DNA of 37,509 bases from Acidobacteriota bacterium (lineage in GTDB: Bacteria > Acidobacteriota > Vicinamibacteria > Vicinamibacterales > UBA2999): contig JAHFUO010000006.1 of the NCBI GenBank assembly GCA_023265015.1, positions 1-37,509 of the forward strand, in the 5' to 3' direction. The notes beneath the pieces are model-generated. The model was given only the letters and a program-made list of their open reading frames with translations, did not search any database and had not been told where the DNA came from. Both the position numbers and the translations under genes were made by a program. This document shows positions 17,240-26,176 of the stretch, piece after piece; position 1 is the stretch's first letter; each line of letters begins with the position of its first letter.

Positions 17240-17978
17240 GCTCAGCGACATCGACGCAAATTCTGCCACGGACGACCCGTGCGAGCTGCGAAATATCTGC
17301 GATCCCGGCGATGCCGCCGACTGGAGTCGCACGCTCTTCGTGGTGCGACCGTGATGGCAGGCTCCGTGCTTCGTCAACGGCTACAATGAGCCGATGCCCG
17401 GGAGCGATCCGGTGAAACCAGCCCACTCTGGGGTGAAGCTCACCTACGACGACTTCGTGCTCTTCCCCGACGACGGGAAGCGACACGAGCTCATCGACGG
17501 AGAGCACTACGTGACGCCTTCACCGAATATGCGGCATCAGCAGATCGCCGGCGACCTTTTTGGACTGATGTGGACGTATCTCGAAGCGCATCCGGTCGGC
17601 CGCGTATTCGTCGCCCCCTTCGACGTCGTCTTCTCTCAGTTCGACGTGGTGGAGCCAGACATCCTCTATCTCTCGCACGATCGCGCGGCACGTGTGCTCA
17701 CGCCAGCGAACGTGCAGGGCGCGCCGGATCTCGTGATCGAAGTTGGCTCGCCGGGCACTCGGCAGCGCGACGAGACGATCAAGCGCCGCCTGTACGAGCG
17801 CGCGGGCGTGTCGGAATACTGGGTCGTCGATCCCGGCACGGATATGGTTCGCATCTACCGGCGAACCGGCGACGGATTCGGCCGGGCGATCGAGCTCTCG
17901 CGCGACGCCGGCGACGTCCTCGCAACACCGCTGCTGCCCGGGCTGGATCTGCCGCTGGCGCGCATCTTCCGGGACTAG
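17240..17978 (+). repeat. Direct repeat copy 2 (kinase head / spacer / Uma2 gene)
   Basis: See copy 1; offset about 2574-2575 bp. Confidence 0.85.
17394..17978 (+). CDS. Uma2 family (DUF820, PD-(D/E)XK-like) protein, copy 2
   Basis: LTYDDFVLFPDDGKRHELIDGEHYVTPSPNMRHQQ...PDLVIEVGSPGTRQRDETIKRRLYERAGVSEYWVVDP. Confidence 0.9.
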   Translation: MPGSDPVKPAHSGVKLTYDDFVLFPDDGKRHELIDGEHYVTPSPNMRHQQIAGDLFGLMWTYLEAHPVGRVFVAPFDVVFSQFDVVEPDILYLSHDRAARVLTPANVQGAPDLVIEVGSPGTRQRDETIKRRLYERAGVSEYWVVDPGTDMVRIYRRTGDGFGRAIELSRDAGDVLATPLLPGLDLPLARIFRD

Positions 17979-18198
17979 CCATCCCGCCTCGCTGACCAAG
18001 GACGCGTGACGCCATCGACGCGTGTCTTGCCTCCTCGAGCCCCGGAGTTCGCTGGTGTCGTCAAGACGCGGCGGGGCCCGACCCGACCACACGGTCGCTC
18101 GAATCGAAGCTCCAGTCCCGCCGCGGATTGCCAACACCAGTGAGCTCGGGGGTCAGTGGCCAATTCGTCTTTAGGATCTTTGTGGCAAGATCGCGGAT

Positions 18199-19209
18199 AT
18201 GGCAACACACACCTCCACCGCCCGGCTCGCGCTGACGCGCCGCCCGCGCCGCCTGCGGCGCACCGAGGCGATCCGCAGCCTCGTGCGCGAGACGCGGCTC
18301 ACGCCCGACTGCTTCATCCTTCCGCTGTTCGTCTGCGAAGGGCGCGGCGTGCGGCGCGAGGTCAGCTCGATGCCTGGCGTGTTCCAGCTCTCGGTGGACG
18401 AGGCGGTGAAGGAAGCGGCAGCGGCAAAGGCGGACGGCGTGCCGGGCGTGCTGCTGTTCGGGCTTCCCGACAGCAAGGATGCGACGGGCTCGAAGGCGTC
18501 CGATCCCGATGCTCCCGTCCAGAGCGCGGTCCGCGCGATGAAGCGCGAGATCCGGGATCTCATCGTCATCACCGACGTATGCCTCTGCGAATACACGTCG
18601 CACGGGCACTGCGGCATTCTCGAGGGCGAGGAGATCCTCAACGACGTCACGGTCGCGCACGTCGCGGATGCCGCGCTGTCGCATGCCGTGGCGGGCGCGG
18701 ATTTCGTCGCCCCCTCGGACATGATGGACGGGCGCGTGGCGGCCATCCGGACGCTGCTCGACGAGCGCGGCCTCGATCGCACCGGCATCATGTCGTATGC
18801 GGCGAAGTACTGCTCGGCCTTCTACGGGCCGTTCCGCGATGCCGCCGATTCGGCGCCGCAGTTCGGCGACCGGCGCAGCCACCAGATGGATCCGGCCAAC
18901 GTCGAGGAGGCGCTGCGCGAGGTCGAGACCGACATCGAGGAAGGCGCCGACATCATCATGGTGAAGCCGGCGCTGCACTACCTCGACGTGATCTCGCGCG
19001 TGAAAAGGCAGTTCAACCAGCCGACCGCCGCGTACCACGTAAGCGGCGAGTACGCGATGCTCAAGCTCGCGGTCGCGAAGGGCTGGATCGACGAACGGCG
19101 CGGCATGCTCGAGACGCTCACGGCGATCAAGCGCGCCGGCGCGGACATCATCATCACGTACTACGCGCGTGATGCTGCGCGCGCCCTTCATGAAAAACCC
19201 CGAGCGTAG
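18199..19209 (+). CDS. hemB: Delta-aminolevulinic acid dehydratase (porphobilinogen synthase)
   Basis: [62 protein letters not shown]. Confidence 0.95.
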   Translation: MATHTSTARLALTRRPRRLRRTEAIRSLVRETRLTPDCFILPLFVCEGRGVRREVSSMPGVFQLSVDEAVKEAAAAKADGVPGVLLFGLPDSKDATGSKASDPDAPVQSAVRAMKREIRDLIVITDVCLCEYTSHGHCGILEGEEILNDVTVAHVADAALSHAVAGADFVAPSDMMDGRVAAIRTLLDERGLDRTGIMSYAAKYCSAFYGPFRDAADSAPQFGDRRSHQMDPANVEEALREVETDIEEGADIIMVKPALHYLDVISRVKRQFNQPTAAYHVSGEYAMLKLAVAKGWIDERRGMLETLTAIKRAGADIIITYYARDAARALHEKPRA

Positions 19210-20485
19210 CAAGAAGCTTTTCGCGCGCGCCTCTCAGATCCTTCCCGGCGGCGTGGACAGTCCCGTGCGCGCGTTCAGGAGCGTCGGCGGAACGCCTCTG
19301 TTCATCAGCCGCGCCTCGGGCGCCACAATCGAGGACGTCGACGGCAACCGCTTCATCGATTACGTGATGTCATGGGGTCCGCTGGTCCACGGCCACGCCC
19401 CGCGCGGCCTGGTGAAGGCGATCGCCGCGGCAGCCAGGCGCGGAACGAGCTTCGGCGCCCCAAGCCCGCTCGAGCACCGGCTCGGCGGGCTCGTGCGCAC
19501 GCTGATGCCGTCGATGGAGCGCGTGCGCTTCGTCAGCTCCGGGACCGAGGCGGCGATGAGCGCGCTGCGCGTGGCCCGCGCGTTCACCGGGCGCGACCGC
19601 ATCATCAAGTTCGAAGGGTGCTACCACGGACACGCGGACGCGTTTCTCGTCAAGGCGGGCTCCGGCGCGACGACGCTGGGGATTCCGACGAGCCCCGGCG
19701 TGCCGGCGGCGGTGGCGGCCGACACGCTGCTGGCCCGCTACAACGATCTCGCCTCCGTCTCCGCCCTCTGCGCGGCGCAGGCGGGCAGGATCGCGGCCGT
19801 TATCGTTGAGCCGATCGCCGGCAACATGGGGCTCGTCCCGCCGTCGGACGGCTTCCTGTCCGGCCTGCGCGATCTCTGCTCACGCCACGCCGTCGTGCTG
19901 ATCTTCGACGAGGTGATCTCGGGGTTTCGCGCATCGGCGGGGGGCGCCCAATCGATCTTCGGGATTCGGCCGGATCTCACGTGCCTGGGCAAGATCATCG
20001 GCGGCGGCCTGCCGGTGGGCGCGTACGGCGGCCGCGCCGACATCATGGATCTCGTCGCGCCGGCCGGCGCCGTCTACCAGGCAGGCACGCTGTCGGGCAA
20101 TCCCATCGCGATGACCGCCGGCCTCTGGGCTCTCGAGCACTTGTCACCCAGGCTCTACAAGAATCTGGCGCACCGCGGATCGATGCTCGCCGAGGGCCTG
20201 GCCGACGCGGCTCGGGCGGCGAAGGTGTCGCTGCAGGTCAACGCGTTCGGCTCGCTGGTGACGCCGTTCTTCAGCTCGTCGCCTGTTCGCGATTACGCCT
20301 CCGCGCTCAACGCCAATACCTCCGCCTACGCGACGTTCTTCCGCGGCATGCTGGCGCGCGGTGTCTATCCACCGCCATCGCAGTTCGAGGCGTGGTTCCT
20401 GTCTGCGGCGCACACCGATCGTCATGTGAAGAAGACGATCGCCGCGGCGAGACTTGCGATGAAGGATGTCGCGAGGACGATCTGA
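19190..20485 (+). CDS. hemL: Glutamate-1-semialdehyde 2,1-aminomutase
   Basis: [72 protein letters not shown]; overlaps hemB end. Confidence 0.95.
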   Translation: MKNPERSKKLFARASQILPGGVDSPVRAFRSVGGTPLFISRASGATIEDVDGNRFIDYVMSWGPLVHGHAPRGLVKAIAAAARRGTSFGAPSPLEHRLGGLVRTLMPSMERVRFVSSGTEAAMSALRVARAFTGRDRIIKFEGCYHGHADAFLVKAGSGATTLGIPTSPGVPAAVAADTLLARYNDLASVSALCAAQAGRIAAVIVEPIAGNMGLVPPSDGFLSGLRDLCSRHAVVLIFDEVISGFRASAGGAQSIFGIRPDLTCLGKIIGGGLPVGAYGGRADIMDLVAPAGAVYQAGTLSGNPIAMTAGLWALEHLSPRLYKNLAHRGSMLAEGLADAARAAKVSLQVNAFGSLVTPFFSSSPVRDYASALNANTSAYATFFRGMLARGVYPPPSQFEAWFLSAAHTDRHVKKTIAAARLAMKDVARTI

Positions 20486-20490
20486 CGGAA

Positions 20491-20566
20491 AGGTGCGAGG
20501 GTGCGAGTCGTGCGAGGGTGCGTCCGAGGGTGCGAGGGTGCGACAGTGGGTTCGAGGGTGCGAGGC
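20491..20566 (+). repeat. 9-bp GTGCGAGGG repeat upstream of DUF1572 gene
   Basis: aggtgcgagggtgcgagtcgtgcgagggtgcgtccgagggtgcgagggtgcgacagtgggttcgagggtgcgagg. Confidence 0.92.
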
Positions 20567-20567
20567 A

Positions 20568-21131
20568 ATGACAGATTTCGTCGGTTCCATTGCGGCGGAG
20601 TTTCATCGTTATAAGGCGCTTGGCGACTCTGCCCTGGCGCAGCTCGCGGACGACCAGCTCTCGACGACGGGACCGAACGGAGGGAATTCCGCGGCCGTGC
20701 TCGTCTGGCATATCGGCGGCAACCTGTCGTCGCGCTTCAGCGATTTCCTGACGAGCGACGGGGAGAAGCCGTGGCGTCATCGCGACGAGGAGTTCGTTCA
20801 ACGCACGGTGACGCGCGAGGAGCTGTTCGAGAAATGGAACGGCGGCTGGAGCGTGCTGTTCAGCGCCCTGGACGCGCTGGCCGACGACGACCTCGGAAAG
20901 ACGGTGAAGATTCGCGGCCAGTCATTCGAGGTGCACGACGGCCTGCATCGAGCGCTCGGCCACATCTGCTATCACGTCGGCCAGATCGTCTACCTGGCGA
21001 AATCGCTGCGGGGCGACTCGTGGAATTGTTTGAGCATTCCGGTCGGAGCCTCGGAGGCCTACAACCGGAACCCGACGCTTCAGGATCCAGCCGCGCATGC
21101 AGCGGCGGTCACACGACAATCCGGACGGTGA
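20568..21131 (+). CDS. DinB-like / DUF1572 family protein
   Basis: Conserved H...DGLHRALGHICYHVGQIVYLAKSL; ATG directly after repeat tract. Confidence 0.7.
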   Translation: MTDFVGSIAAEFHRYKALGDSALAQLADDQLSTTGPNGGNSAAVLVWHIGGNLSSRFSDFLTSDGEKPWRHRDEEFVQRTVTREELFEKWNGGWSVLFSALDALADDDLGKTVKIRGQSFEVHDGLHRALGHICYHVGQIVYLAKSLRGDSWNCLSIPVGASEAYNRNPTLQDPAAHAAAVTRQSGR

Positions 21132-21160
21132 AGTGCGACGGTGCGAGCCGCTGCGCTGCG

Positions 21161-22480
21161 CTAATTTCGCCACGGCATCAGCCGCGCGATCCAGCTGATG
21201 CGCGTGAGGTCGTTGTAGATGACCGTCACCATGAGCAAGAGGATGACCGCGAACCCCGCGAGCAGCATCTTCTCCTTGACCCGCGCGCTGAAGTCGCGGC
21301 GCGCGATGCCTTCGAGCGCCATGATGAGGATGTGACCGCCGTCGAGGACAGGAATCGGCATCAGGTTGAGCAGGCCGAGGTTCAGGCTGATCGACGCCAT
21401 CAGCATGAAGAGCGCCATCCAGCCGGCCTGCGCTGACTCGCCCGAGAGCTGCGCAATCGCGACCGGCCCCATCAGCTGGCGCGGCGAGGTCGTGCCGACG
21501 AACAGGCCGCCGAGCGTCTTGAAGATCAGCGCGCCCATCTCGACATTGCGCTGCACGCTCAGCGTCAGGGCGTCGATCGGCCCCGGCTTGAACGATTTCG
21601 TCGGCTCGGTGAGGACGATGCCGATCATGCCGCGGTCACCCCGCTTCTGCGGGGTCACCTGGATGTGCATCTCCTGCCCGTTCCGCCGGATGGTGAGGTC
21701 GGTGGGGCGATCCGCGTTGCGCGAAATCGCGTCAATGAGCTGCGCGCGCTGCGCCATCCCCTCGCCGTTGACGGCAACGACGACATCGCCCGCCTTCAGT
21801 CCGGCTTTCTCGGCAACGTCCCCTGTGACGAGCGACGCCACGATCGGCGTTGAGTTCGGAAGGACGCCGATGTCCCCCACCTCGAACTTTGTCTGCGAGT
21901 CGGGACGCAGCGTCACCGACTGCGTGCGCCCATCGCGCAGGAACGTCAGCGACACATCCCGGCTGGGCCGCGTGCCGATCTCGATGTCGAGCCTGTCCCA
22001 TGTGGGGACCTCGTTGCCGGCCACCGTGAGGATCCGATCGCCGCGCTGGAGATCGGCCTTGTCCGCGGGAGATCCCGGCTTCACGGCGCCAATCACCGGT
22101 GGCTGGTCGTGATACGCGGGCACCTCGGCGCCCTGGGCGAGCACCACGGCCATGACGATCACCGCCAGCAGCAGGTTCATCACCGGGCCCATGATGAGCA
22201 CCTGGAAGCGCTGCCACTTGGTCTTCGACAGGAATTCGTCCGGCGCCCCGTTCCGCGGATCTTCCATGCTCTCGCCGGCCATCTTCACGTAGCCGCCAAG
22301 CGGGATCGCGCTGATGGCGTACTCGGTATCTCCTCGGCGCGTCGTCAGCAGCTTCGGGCCGAACCCGAACGAAAAGGTCAGCACCCGGACGCCGATGCGC
22401 CGCGCCGCCATGAAGTGACCGAGCTCGTGCACGAACACGAGCACGCCCAGTACGAACAGGAAAGCAAGAATGGTGGTCAC
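21161..22480 (-). CDS. rseP: RIP metalloprotease (site-2 protease, M50) with PDZ domains
   Basis: VFVHELGHFMAARRIGVRV (HExxH), LMPIPVLDGGHI; GTG start overlapping dxr stop. Confidence 0.93.
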   Translation of the reverse strand: MTTILAFLFVLGVLVFVHELGHFMAARRIGVRVLTFSFGFGPKLLTTRRGDTEYAISAIPLGGYVKMAGESMEDPRNGAPDEFLSKTKWQRFQVLIMGPVMNLLLAVIVMAVVLAQGAEVPAYHDQPPVIGAVKPGSPADKADLQRGDRILTVAGNEVPTWDRLDIEIGTRPSRDVSLTFLRDGRTQSVTLRPDSQTKFEVGDIGVLPNSTPIVASLVTGDVAEKAGLKAGDVVVAVNGEGMAQRAQLIDAISRNADRPTDLTIRRNGQEMHIQVTPQKRGDRGMIGIVLTEPTKSFKPGPIDALTLSVQRNVEMGALIFKTLGGLFVGTTSPRQLMGPVAIAQLSGESAQAGWMALFMLMASISLNLGLLNLMPIPVLDGGHILIMALEGIARRDFSARVKEKMLLAGFAVILLLMVTVIYNDLTRISWIARLMPWRN

Positions 22481-23643
22481 GCGCTCAATTCTAAAGCCTG
22501 CGCCGCGTCCCGGGCGCAATCGCGCGCCCACGCGTCCACGCGCCGCACGATCTCGAGGGTCGTCACGTTTTCGACATCATGCGCGCCAATCGCCTTCTCT
22601 ATGACGCGCGGGATGGCCGTAAAGCCGAGTTTTCCGTCAAGAAATGCGTCGACCGCGATCTCGTTGGCCGCGTTCAGGACGACCGGCAGGGTGCCGCCGG
22701 TTCGCAGCGCCCGGTAGGCCAGATCGAGACATGGAAAGCGGTCGCGTGCCGGTGCATGAAATTCCAGGCGTCCGGCGCGGGTCAGGTCGAGCGGCGGCAG
22801 CGCCGCCTCCCAGCGCTCGGGGTAGGAACAGGCGTACTGGATCGGCAGCCGCATGTCGGTCACCCCGAGCTGCGCGATGACGGAGCCGTCGGTCAGCTCC
22901 ACCATCGAGTGGACGATCGACTGCGGGTGGATCACGACGTCGATCTGATCGGCGGATACGCCGAACAGCCAGTGAGCCTCGATCACTTCGAGTCCCTTGT
23001 TCATCAGCGTCGCCGAGTCGATCGTGATCTTGCGGCCCATCCGCCACGTCGGATGCCGCAGCGCGGCGTCCGCATCGACCTTCTCGAGCGCATCCGCCGG
23101 GAGCTCGCGGAACGGGCCGCCCGAGGCCGTCAGGATCAGCCGGCGGATCTCGCGGCGATCGCGTCCGTGCAGGCACTGATGGATGGCGTTGTGCTCGCTG
23201 TCGACCGGAAGGATGGCCACGCCCTTGCGGCGAGCCGCCTCCGTCACGAGCGCTCCGGCCATCACGAGGACTTCCTTGTTGGCGAGCGCGACGGTCTTGC
23301 CGGCATCGATTGCCGCAAGCACCGCTTCGAGCCCCGCCGTGCCCGCGGAGGCGCAGATGACGATGTCGACCGGAGGATGGGTCGCAACCGCAACGAGGCC
23401 CTCGGCGCCGCCGACAATCGTCGGTGCGTTCGCGCCGCACGCTTGGCGCAGGCGATCCGCGCCCTCAGCGGTGGCCATGCCGACGACGGCCGGACAGTAC
23501 CGCGCCACCTGCTCGGCGAGCAGCGCGGCATTGTCGCCGGCGGCGAGCGCAGCCACGCGCAGCCGACCGGGGTGGGCGTCGACGACGGCGAGCGCGCTCT
23601 GTCCGATCGAGCCGGTGGATCCGAGAATCGCGAGGTTTTTCAT
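22477..23643 (-). CDS. dxr: 1-deoxy-D-xylulose-5-phosphate reductoisomerase
   Basis: MKNLAILGSTGSIGQSALAVVDAHP, LANKEVLVMAG, LPVDSEHNAIHQCL, LTASGGPFR. Confidence 0.95.
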   Translation of the reverse strand: MKNLAILGSTGSIGQSALAVVDAHPGRLRVAALAAGDNAALLAEQVARYCPAVVGMATAEGADRLRQACGANAPTIVGGAEGLVAVATHPPVDIVICASAGTAGLEAVLAAIDAGKTVALANKEVLVMAGALVTEAARRKGVAILPVDSEHNAIHQCLHGRDRREIRRLILTASGGPFRELPADALEKVDADAALRHPTWRMGRKITIDSATLMNKGLEVIEAHWLFGVSADQIDVVIHPQSIVHSMVELTDGSVIAQLGVTDMRLPIQYACSYPERWEAALPPLDLTRAGRLEFHAPARDRFPCLDLAYRALRTGGTLPVVLNAANEIAVDAFLDGKLGFTAIPRVIEKAIGAHDVENVTTLEIVRRVDAWARDCARDAAQALELSA

Positions 23644-23652
23644 ATCCCTCAC

Positions 23653-23739
23653 GGCGCCCCGTAAAGGGGCGCCCTACGTGCCGTGGCGCCCCGCAAGGGG
23701 CGCCCTACGTGCGGCCGCGGCACCCCGTGAAGGGGCGCC
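23653..23739 (-). repeat. Three tandem GC-rich palindromic repeats between cdsA and dxr
   Basis: Hairpins GGCGCCCCgtaaaGGGGCGCC (23653-23673), GGCGCCCCgcaaGGGGCGCC approx. (23685-23704), GGCACCCCgtgaaGGGGCGCC (23719-23739), each followed by CTAC. Confidence 0.9.
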
Positions 23740-24522
23740 CTACAGTCCCCCACTGCCGTGAAGATAGACGTAGAAGGGCGGCACGGCGAAGAGCAGCGCG
23801 TCGATGCGATCGAGGACGCCGCCGTGACCGGGAATCAGCGAGGAGCTGTCCTTCAACCCCGCGGCGCGCTTCAGGCGCGACTCGAACAGGTCACCGCCGA
23901 TGCCGAGCACCACGATCGCCAGGCCAAGCCCCGCGAGTGACGTGATCGATCGCCCGGGCAGTACGCGCTGGCCTGCAAGCGCCATGAACAGCGTGCCGAC
24001 GATCACGCCGCCGACCGCGCCTTCGATCGTCTTCTTCGGGCTGATCGCGGGCGCAAGCGGATGGCGTCCGAACATCCGCCCCGAGTAGTACTGCGCCGAG
24101 TCGCTGACAACGACGGTGGCCATCAGCAGCAGCGTGGCCGTGCGGCCGCCGAGCATCTGGACGCTCACGAGCATGCCGAGCGGCATGCCGAGATACCAGG
24201 GCGCGAAGAAGCGCGCGGCGGCGTCGCCGATCGGCCGGGCGCGGAGCAGGACCTCCACGCCGACCCAGACCACACCGAACAGGACGAGCACGACGAGATG
24301 CGCCGGCACCGGCTCGGCCATCCACCAGCACGTCAGCGCGACGATCAGGAGCGCCGGCACTTCGCCGCGCGTGGAGCGGCCGCCGGAGACGACATGGACG
24401 TATTCGTGCGCGGCCAGCGCGGCGACCGCACACGCAAGCAGGCGGAGGCCGATGAGAGGGAGAAAGAGAATCGCGGCGAGGGCTGCGGCAGCGAGAAACA
24501 CCCCGCTGATGACGCGCGTCAT
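23740..24522 (-). CDS. cdsA: Phosphatidate cytidylyltransferase
   Basis: MTRVISGVFLAAAALAAILF...SDSAQYYSGRMFGRHPLAPAISPKKTIEGAVGGV...ESRLKRAAGLKDSSSLIPGHGGVLDRIDALLF. Confidence 0.95.
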   Translation of the reverse strand: MTRVISGVFLAAAALAAILFLPLIGLRLLACAVAALAAHEYVHVVSGGRSTRGEVPALLIVALTCWWMAEPVPAHLVVLVLFGVVWVGVEVLLRARPIGDAAARFFAPWYLGMPLGMLVSVQMLGGRTATLLLMATVVVSDSAQYYSGRMFGRHPLAPAISPKKTIEGAVGGVIVGTLFMALAGQRVLPGRSITSLAGLGLAIVVLGIGGDLFESRLKRAAGLKDSSSLIPGHGGVLDRIDALLFAVPPFYVYLHGSGGL

Positions 24523-25310
24523 TTCGCGCTGGCGACCGCCGGGGACGGGCTGATGCCGCCATAGCGCCGCTCGCGCTTCTGGTACGCCTGCACCGCCTCG
24601 AGCAGATGCCAGCGGCGGAAGTCGGGCCACAGCGTCTCGGTCACGTAGATCTCCGCGTACGCGATCTGCCAGAGCAGGAAGTTGCTCACGCGCATCTCGC
24701 CGCTCGTGCGGATGAGCAGATCCGGATCGGGCTGGCCAGCGGTATACAGGAAATCCGCGAAGCGCTGCTCGTCGAGGTCGTGCGGGCGGACGCCCGACTC
24801 GATCGCCCGGCGCGCCGCGTCGACGATCTCGGCGCGCCCTCCGTAGTTCAGCGCGATGTTGAACAGCATGCCGCTGTCGCTCGCCGTGCGGTCGATCGCG
24901 GCGTGCAGCTCATCCTGGATGTCGCGCGACAGGTCGTCCATCCGCCCGATCACGCTGAACCTGATGTCGTTCCTGAGGAGCGTGTTCAGCTCGGAGCGGA
25001 GATAGCGCTTGAGCAGCATCATCAGCGTGCTGACTTCCGCCGCCGGTCGCTTCCAGTTTTCCATGGAGAACGCGTAGAGCGTCAGGACCTCGATGCCGAG
25101 GCGCGCGGCGGTTTCAACCGTGTCGCGCACCGCGTCGATGCCGGCGCGGTGACCCTCGACGCGCGGCAGGTGGCGCTGCGCGGCCCACCGGCCGTTGCCA
25201 TCCATGATGATGGCGATGTGCGCCGGGAGGCGGTCGAAGCTGATCTGGCGGGCGAGCGTTTCATCCGGATGGCCGGCCGGAATCCACGCCAGGAGTTCCT
25301 CACGGGACAT
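24519..25310 (-). CDS. uppS: Isoprenyl (undecaprenyl) diphosphate synthase
   Basis: HIAIIMDGNGRWAAQRHLPRVEGHRAG, YAFSMENWKRP, PDPDLLIRTSGEMRVSNFLLWQIAYAEIY. Confidence 0.95.
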   Translation of the reverse strand: MSREELLAWIPAGHPDETLARQISFDRLPAHIAIIMDGNGRWAAQRHLPRVEGHRAGIDAVRDTVETAARLGIEVLTLYAFSMENWKRPAAEVSTLMMLLKRYLRSELNTLLRNDIRFSVIGRMDDLSRDIQDELHAAIDRTASDSGMLFNIALNYGGRAEIVDAARRAIESGVRPHDLDEQRFADFLYTAGQPDPDLLIRTSGEMRVSNFLLWQIAYAEIYVTETLWPDFRRWHLLEAVQAYQKRERRYGGISPSPAVASAK

Positions 25311-25318
25311 CGGGACTT

Positions 25319-26176
25319 TTAATCATAGTCCACCCGGACCAGGAACAGCCCGTGCGCGGGAGCCGTGGCGCCCGCGTCCGCGCGGGTGCCGCGCGTGATC
25401 AACTCGGCCATCGTCGTCGCGGGACGCCGGCCGCGGCCGATCTCGACGAGCGTGCCGACGATGGCGCGAACCATGTGACGAAGGAAGCCGTCGCCGGTAA
25501 TTTCATAGGCGAGACACTCACGCGGACCCACCCCGACTTCGCTCGCCCAGCTTCGTCGCGCAAGAGGGTCCGCGCCGCATGGGAGTGGAAACCGCGCCAC
25601 AGGGTCGGCGCCGCCTGGGTGTGAAACGAGCTCCGAGCGAAACACCGTGCGGACCGTGCTGCTGGTTTCCCCTCCGGTGCTCTGGAACGCCGCGAAGTCG
25701 TGCGTGCCGGCCAGTACCGCGGCCGCCTGCCGCATGACGTCGACGTCAAGCCCAGCGCCGACATGCCACACGTACGCGCGATCAAATGGATCGGCAACCG
25801 GTGAGATGCGAAGGCCGTATCGATACGTCTTGGACCGGGCACTGAAGCGAGCATGAAAATCAGCCGGGGCGTCGGCGACGTCGACGACACGAATGTCCTG
25901 GGGCAGCTGCGCGTTGAGCGCGCGCGCCAGCGTGGCGGTGTCGTGCGTGAAGGTCACGCGTGCGCTCGCGACCTGGCCGAGCGCGTGCACGCCGGCGTCG
26001 GTGCGTCCCGCGCCATGAACGGTGACCGGCGCGCCCTCGAGCCGCGCGAGCGCCTCCTCGAGGAGGCCCTGGATGGACTCGCCTTCCGCCTGACGCTGCC
26101 AGCCGACGAAGCGCGTGCCGTCGTAGGCGACCGTGAGTTTAAGACACCGGGTGTGATGTACAGGATTTTCACGCAT
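25319..26176 (-). CDS. truA: tRNA pseudouridine(38-40) synthase with in-frame insertion
   Basis: LTVAYDGTRFVGWQRQ, VHGAGRTDAGVHALGQVA, EITGDGFLRHMVRAIVGTLVEIG. Confidence 0.93.
   Translation of the reverse strand: MRENPVHHTRCLKLTVAYDGTRFVGWQRQAEGESIQGLLEEALARLEGAPVTVHGAGRTDAGVHALGQVASARVTFTHDTATLARALNAQLPQDIRVVDVADAPADFHARFSARSKTYRYGLRISPVADPFDRAYVWHVGAGLDVDVMRQAAAVLAGTHDFAAFQSTGGETSSTVRTVFRSELVSHPGGADPVARFPLPCGADPLARRSWASEVGVGPRECLAYEITGDGFLRHMVRAIVGTLVEIGRGRRPATTMAELITRGTRADAGATAPAHGLFLVRVDYD
25520..25573 (-). repeat. Palindromic coding element copy A (in truA)
   Basis: Minus strand GCGGACCCTCTTGCGCGACGAAGCTGGGCGAGCGAAGTCGGGGTGGGTCCGCGT; arms GCGGACCC/GGGTCCGC. Confidence 0.85.

Noticed and set aside
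15471-17507. 678-aa ORF extending the PQQ gene into the Uma2 repeat
   Set aside because: A signal peptide begins at the ATG at 17180; the N-terminal extension is antisense to the Uma2 gene and spacer.
14820-17978. Uma2 genes as a restriction-modification or toxin-antitoxin system
   Set aside because: No methyltransferase or small antitoxin-like partner is adjacent; only the duplication and boundary structure is supported.
23653-23739. GC hairpins as simple intrinsic terminators
   Set aside because: No U-tract follows and they lie inside an operon in three tandem copies; a repeat-element explanation fits better.
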